From an uncultured Bacteroidales bacterium (GTDB lineage: Bacteria; Bacteroidota; Bacteroidia; Bacteroidales; UBA932), in the NCBI GenBank assembly GCA_946415795.1, contig CAMKTW010000036.1, positions 1 to 10,323 of the forward strand: a DNA stretch of 10,323 bases. The letters run 5' to 3'. This document shows positions 6,807 through 10,323 of the stretch, one piece after another (position 1 is the stretch's first letter; each line of letters starts with the position of its first letter). A program made the position numbers and the translations under genes. The notes below the pieces were generated by a model. That model did no database searches and was not told the DNA's origin. It saw only the letters and a list, made by a program, of their open reading frames with translations.

Positions 6807-6814
6807 TATCTTTG
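6807..6814 (+). promoter_or_regulatory. -7 promoter box for the M28/TonB gene (TATCTTTG)
   Basis: TATCTTTG is an exact TAnnTTTG match beginning 11 nt after the gcvT stop and ending 15 nt before the ATG at 6830. A purine stretch GAGG (6820-6823) lies 6 nt before that ATG and could serve as ribosome-binding site. The box suggests the downstream gene is not solely dependent on the gcvT transcript. Confidence 0.55.
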
Positions 6815-6829
6815 ACCTTGAGGCGGCGT

Positions 6830-8158
6830 ATGAGACTTTTCCGCACCATCTTAGCGCTGATGCTGCTCTCTGCCGCCACTGCGGCTGCAGCACAAAGCCT
6901 TGAGGCCAGCCTCCGCCGCCATATCAGCTATCTCTGTGACCCATCACTCGAAGGGCGCCAGGCCGGCTCCGACGGGGAACGGCAGGCCGCCTCTTATCTC
7001 TATGACCGCCTGGAAGAGACCGGCGTCACTATGCTCACCGACCGTGACGGAGACACCTTCACAATAATCACTGCCGCCGGCGACACCATATCCTCCCGCA
7101 ACATAGTGGGAATCATCGAGGGATCCGACCCCATCCTTCGCGAAGAGTATATAGTGGTCGGGGCGCACCTGGACCACCTGGGTTATTACACCGTCAACAT
7201 AGACGGAGTCCCTCAGAAGCGGATCTATCCGGGCGCGGACTCCGACGCCTCCGGAGTGGCCGCGCTCACAGAGGTGGCCCGTATCGTCGCCGGCAACCAG
7301 GAAGCGCTGCGCCGCAGCGTTCTGTTCGTAGGTTTTGGGGCAATGGAACAGGAGTTTGCCGGCAGCCGCTACTTTGCCTGCGCCGGCGGCTTCAGCCATA
7401 TCGGCAATGTAAAGATGATGATAAACCTGGATATGCTGGGGCGAGGCAATGCATCCAATCCATTTGAGATATACAGCGCTATCTCTCCCAAGGCTCTTCA
7501 CAGGCTGATGGATACAGTGCTGGAGAAAGAATCCGTCACTGCCCGCCCTGCCCTGCACAACGGAGTGGTATTCCCCTCCGACAACCTGGCGTTCAAACAG
7601 GCCGGTATCCCCAACTTGACCTTCTCTACCGGAATCAGCTCAGAATACCGCACGATACGCGACACCCCCGACCTGCTGCTATACGACAATCTGGCGGCTG
7701 AAACGGTTTACATCGCAGCCTTTGTGACCACCGTGAACGGCATCGACAACCCCTGCGAGGAGAAGGATGCCAGACAGGAACGGATATACTCCCTGGGAGA
7801 TTGTGATGTCCAGCCCAAGTTTTTCCGAGAGCCTGCAAAAAGTTTTCTTGAGAAGTGGGTTTACAAATACCTCAACTACCCTCAGGGGGCACTTTCCGAC
7901 GGCCCCGACGGATTCGAGAAGGTGACAAACCAGCGCGGCGAGACCTTACTGCGGGCTGTGGTGAATGTCTCTTTCATTATCGAGGCAGACGGGAACGTGA
8001 GCAACGTAACCGTAGAGAAGGGCGTGAACGAATTGCTCGACGCCGAAGCGCTCCGCGTGGTGGGAGCATCCCCCAAGTGGACTCCCGGGACAATAGACGG
8101 CAAAAAAGTTCGTACAAAAATCACCATTCCGGTAGAATTCAGACTTAAAAAGCACTAA
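6830..8158 (+). CDS. Exported M28-peptidase-fold protein fused to a TonB C-terminal domain; active site degenerate
   Basis: Predicted periplasmic or envelope protein of 442 aa. Start is the ATG at 6830; the frame also has a TTG at 6812, but that codon lies inside the -7 box. Residues 1-21 are a signal peptide ending AATAAAAQS. The M28 domain (about 24-300) keeps NIVGIIEG (91-98), VVGAHLDHLG (109-118, Zn ligand His113), VLFVGFG and SRYF strands, Glu173 and Asp201 (NLDMLGR). Three expected active-site residues are changed: in GADSDASG (135-142) the usual bridging Asp is Ser138; the general-base Glu of the EE pair is Met172; and the last His ligand, normally in a DYH-x-DTPD context, is Arg274 (SEYRTIRDTPD). 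Residues about 337-442 form a TonB_C-like domain: EKWVYKYLNYP (341-351), VNVSFIIEADGNV (378-390), DAEALRVV (404-411), SPKWTPGTIDGKKV (414-427), IPVEFRL. Probably a pseudoenzyme; binding role unknown. Confidence 0.92.
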   Translation: MRLFRTILALMLLSAATAAAAQSLEASLRRHISYLCDPSLEGRQAGSDGERQAASYLYDRLEETGVTMLTDRDGDTFTIITAAGDTISSRNIVGIIEGSDPILREEYIVVGAHLDHLGYYTVNIDGVPQKRIYPGADSDASGVAALTEVARIVAGNQEALRRSVLFVGFGAMEQEFAGSRYFACAGGFSHIGNVKMMINLDMLGRGNASNPFEIYSAISPKALHRLMDTVLEKESVTARPALHNGVVFPSDNLAFKQAGIPNLTFSTGISSEYRTIRDTPDLLLYDNLAAETVYIAAFVTTVNGIDNPCEEKDARQERIYSLGDCDVQPKFFREPAKSFLEKWVYKYLNYPQGALSDGPDGFEKVTNQRGETLLRAVVNVSFIIEADGNVSNVTVEKGVNELLDAEALRVVGASPKWTPGTIDGKKVRTKITIPVEFRLKKH

Positions 8159-8164
8159 TTTCCG

Positions 8165-8172
8165 TATATTTG
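8165..8172 (+). promoter_or_regulatory. -7 promoter box for leuS (TATATTTG)
   Basis: TATATTTG is an exact TAnnTTTG match beginning 7 nt after the M28/TonB stop codon. It would give leuS its own promoter with a leader of roughly 60 nt, the longest in the window. No -33 TTTG at the usual spacing was found. Confidence 0.55.
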
Positions 8173-8187
8173 CGCCCGGCGTATTTC

Positions 8188-8212
8188 GCGGGCAGACAGA
8201 TGTCCGCCTTTT
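8188..8212 (+). terminator. Hairpin with short T run in the leuS leader
   Basis: GCGGGCA (8188-8194) pairs with TGTCCGC (8201-8207) around the loop GACAGA: seven pairs with one G-U. It is followed by CTTTT (8208-8212). This has the form of a weak intrinsic terminator. It may end transcripts from the M28/TonB gene, or act within the leuS leader, because it lies downstream of the leuS -7 box. A competing stem, GCCCG (8174-8178) with CGGGC (8189-8193), shares bases with it and cannot form at the same time. The T run is short and no tRNA-binding T-box signature is seen. Confidence 0.4.
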
Positions 8213-8235
8213 GCACAAATGGTAATATTTTAGCG

Positions 8236-10323
8236 ATGGAATATAATTTTGTAGAAATCGAAAAGAAGTGGCAGCAGTACTGGGCCGACAACAAGACATT
8301 TGAAGTCAGTACAGATCCCTCCAGGCCCAAATATTATGTATTGGATATGTTCCCCTACCCGAGCGGTGCGGGACTTCACGTGGGGCATCCCCTAGGTTAT
8401 ATAGCAAGCGACATCTATACCCGCTACAAGAGACTCCGGGGCTTCAATGTGCTCCACCCTATGGGTTACGACGCATTTGGCCTGCCGGCAGAACAGTACG
8501 CCATCCAGACCGGCCAGCACCCCGCCACCACCACAGAGGCAAACATCGCCCGCTACCGCGGCCAGATGGACAAGATAGGCTTCTCTTTTGACTGGAGCCG
8601 CGAGGTGCGCACGTGCGACCCCGATTACTACAAATGGACCCAGTGGGCCTTCCTTAAGATGTTTGCCCACTATTATGACAATGACGCAAACAAAGCGCTC
8701 CCCATCGATATTCTTGAGCAGAAGTTTGCCGAAGGCGGCAGCGCCAATGTAAATGCAGCCTGCGGCCCGGTGAAACCTTTCTCCGCCGAGCAGTGGAAGG
8801 CGATGGACTACAAGCAGCAGCAGGACATCCTGATGCAATACCGCATCGCCTACCTCGGCGAGACCAGCGTGAACTGGTGCCAGCAGCTGGGCACGGTGCT
8901 CGCCAACGACGAGGTCAAGGACGGCATCTCTGTCCGCGGCGGATATCCCGTGGAACAGCGCAAGATGCGCCAGTGGCAGCTCCGCGTGTCGGCCTATGCC
9001 GGCCGCCTGCTGGACGAGCTTGAGGATCTCGACTGGACCGATTCCCTCAAGGAGATGCAGCGCAACTGGATTGGCCGCAGCCAGGGTGCCGAGATGGTAT
9101 TCAAGGTGTACAACGGCGACAAGGAGTACGATATGACCATCTTCACCACCCGTGCCGACACGATATTCGGCGTAACCTTTATGGTGCTCGCCCCCGAAAG
9201 CGAATGGGTGGAGAAACTCACCACCCCTGAACAGAAGGCCGCTGTTGAAGCCTACCAGTCCGCAGCCCGCAAGAAGACTGAACGCGAACGCATTGCCGAG
9301 ACCCGCAAGGTAACCGGCGTGTTCTCCGGTTCTTATGCAATCAATCCCCTCACCGGTGACAAAGTTCCGGTATGGATCTCTGAATATGTACTGGCAGGCT
9401 ATGGCACCGGCGCCATTATGGCGGTACCAGCACACGACTCCCGCGACTGGGCCTTTGCAAAGCAGTTCAATCTCCCCATCATCCCTTTGATCGAGGGTTG
9501 TGACGTCTCGCAGGAGAGCTTTGACGCCAAGGAGGGCATTATGTGCAACTCAGGGTTCCTCACCGGCAAGACCGTGAAGGAAGCCATTCCCGCAGCTATC
9601 GATTACATTGAGCAGCACGGCCTCGGCCGCCGCAAGATAAACTACCGCCTGCGCGACGCGATTTTCTCACGCCAGCGCTACTGGGGCGAACCTTTCCCCA
9701 TCTATTACAAGGAGGGCGTAGCGACCCCGCTGCCGGAGAGCGAACTACCGCTCCGTCTGCCCCAGATTGACAAATATCTCCCCACCGAGACCGGCGAACC
9801 TCCACTGGCACGTGCCAGGGATTGGACCTATAACGGCTATCCGCTCGAGAAGAGCACTATGCCGGGTTTTGCCGGCAGCAGCGCATATTACCTGCGCTAT
9901 ATGGACCCCCACAACAGCGAAGCACTCGTGAGCAGCGATGCCGACAACTACTGGCGCAACGTGGACCTCTATGTGGGCGGTACGGAACACGCCACCGGTC
10001 ACCTGATCTACTCCCGCTTCTGGAACAAATTCCTTTACGACCTCGGCTACGTGTGCGAGAATGAGCCGTTCAAGAAGCTCATCAATCAGGGTATGATCCA
10101 GGGCCGTTCCAACTTCGTTTACCGCATAAACGGCACCAACACCTTTGTCTCTCTCGGTCTTAAAGACCAGTATGAAACCACAGAGATCCACGTGGACATC
10201 AGCCTGGTGCGTAACGACCGTCTCGACTGCGAGGCGTTCAAGGCCTGGCGGCCCGAGTACGCCACCGCAGAGTTCGTGCTTGAAAACGGCGAATATATCT
10301 GCGGCTGGGCGGTTGAGAAGATG
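8236..10323 (+). CDS. leuS: Leucyl-tRNA synthetase, 3'-partial
   Basis: Class Ia synthetase charging tRNA-Leu with leucine; cytoplasmic. The window holds 696 codons from the ATG at 8236 and the frame is open at the right edge. Visible parts are the HIGH motif as HVGH (48-51) in YPSGAGLHVGHPLGY; MGYDAFGLPAEQYA; the CP1 editing domain with the Thr-rich peptide IFTTRADT (302-309) and AVPAHDSRD (396-404, conserved Asp401); FSRQRYWGE (477-485); MPGFAGSSAYYLRYMDP from 542; and VGGTEHATGHLIYSRFW from 580. A region resembling the leucine-specific insertion follows, and the sequence ends WAVEKM, the start of a KMSKS motif whose SKS lies beyond the edge. In the zinc-knuckle region only Cys215 of the usual Cys set remains (ISVRGGYPVE replaces the second pair), and an insertion at about 150-195 precedes it; both agree with my recall of Bacteroidota LeuRS. 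An in-frame ATG at 8200 would add 12 residues but does not fit the family N-terminus MEYNFVEIEKKWQ. Confidence 0.98.
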   Translation, partial: MEYNFVEIEKKWQQYWADNKTFEVSTDPSRPKYYVLDMFPYPSGAGLHVGHPLGYIASDIYTRYKRLRGFNVLHPMGYDAFGLPAEQYAIQTGQHPATTTEANIARYRGQMDKIGFSFDWSREVRTCDPDYYKWTQWAFLKMFAHYYDNDANKALPIDILEQKFAEGGSANVNAACGPVKPFSAEQWKAMDYKQQQDILMQYRIAYLGETSVNWCQQLGTVLANDEVKDGISVRGGYPVEQRKMRQWQLRVSAYAGRLLDELEDLDWTDSLKEMQRNWIGRSQGAEMVFKVYNGDKEYDMTIFTTRADTIFGVTFMVLAPESEWVEKLTTPEQKAAVEAYQSAARKKTERERIAETRKVTGVFSGSYAINPLTGDKVPVWISEYVLAGYGTGAIMAVPAHDSRDWAFAKQFNLPIIPLIEGCDVSQESFDAKEGIMCNSGFLTGKTVKEAIPAAIDYIEQHGLGRRKINYRLRDAIFSRQRYWGEPFPIYYKEGVATPLPESELPLRLPQIDKYLPTETGEPPLARARDWTYNGYPLEKSTMPGFAGSSAYYLRYMDPHNSEALVSSDADNYWRNVDLYVGGTEHATGHLIYSRFWNKFLYDLGYVCENEPFKKLINQGMIQGRSNFVYRINGTNTFVSLGLKDQYETTEIHVDISLVRNDRLDCEAFKAWRPEYATAEFVLENGEYICGWAVEKM

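Noticed and set aside
6812..6829. TTG start six codons upstream in the M28/TonB gene
   Set aside because: The TTG is part of the -7 box TATCTTTG, so it would not be in the mRNA; the ATG at 6830 begins a normal signal peptide preceded by GAGG.
8219..8233. Four-codon upstream ORF (MVIF) ending just before leuS
   Set aside because: Too short, no Leu codons and no ribosome-binding site; probably chance.
8200..8235. In-frame ATG giving a 12-residue N-terminal extension of LeuRS
   Set aside because: The extension does not fit the family N-terminus and the ATG sits within a leader hairpin; kept only as an alternative.
8159..8235. T-box riboswitch in front of leuS
   Set aside because: The leader is only about 60 nt with no T-box sequence or specifier-loop structure, and T-boxes are not expected in Bacteroidota.
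8392..9435. Open minus-strand frame of 347 codons opposite leuS
   Set aside because: It is antisense to highly conserved LeuRS editing and catalytic sequence; no family pattern or start signal.
1..10323. Mobile element, CRISPR array, defence cassette, tRNA or long repeats
   Set aside because: No transposase, integrase, cas or toxin-antitoxin pattern, no spaced direct repeats, no tRNA-like cloverleaf and no sharp composition shift were seen.

Overview
The window is a gene-dense, GC-rich chromosomal segment of a Bacteroidota bacterium, most likely order Bacteroidales. The evidence is protein similarity as I recognise it (Bacteroidales-type HolA, PhoH and LeuRS, with the LeuRS carrying insertions typical of that phylum), a FISUMP-domain lipoprotein, a TonB C-terminal fusion, and the Bacteroidota -7 promoter box TAnnTTTG in every non-coding gap between transcription units. 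GC-richness would suit something Alistipes-like, but genus is only a guess. There is no tRNA, rRNA, CRISPR array, insertion sequence or other mobile element.

Layout: (1) the 3' part of holA (+, open at the left edge) meets apbE (-) tail to tail with a 4-nt stop-codon overlap. (2) apbE diverges across 52 bp from a FISUMP lipoprotein gene (+), which meets phoH (-) tail to tail, again with a 4-nt overlap and here with a hairpin over the two stops. (3) capA and phoH form a minus-strand pair with overlapping stop and start (TTGA). (4) Across a 57-bp divergent promoter region, a SPOR-domain lipoprotein gene and gcvT form a plus-strand pair with overlapping stop and start (GTGA). (5) An exported M28-peptidase-fold/TonB_C fusion follows, then leuS, which is cut by the right edge inside its KMSKS motif. 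No gap exceeds about 80 bp.

The genes mix housekeeping functions (DNA polymerase III clamp loader, glycine cleavage, leucyl-tRNA charging, PhoH ATPase) with five exported or lipid-anchored proteins. They do not look like one pathway or a defence or mobile system.

The most notable observation is that the M28-fold protein has lost three of the six residues expected at the di-zinc active site (bridging Asp to Ser, general-base Glu to Met, last His ligand to Arg) while keeping the rest of the fold and a C-terminal TonB-like domain, so it looks like a pseudoenzyme. Secondary points are -7 boxes only 4 to 6 nt from three start codons (possible leaderless mRNAs), stop-codon overlaps at both convergent junctions, and two mutually exclusive hairpins in the leuS leader.
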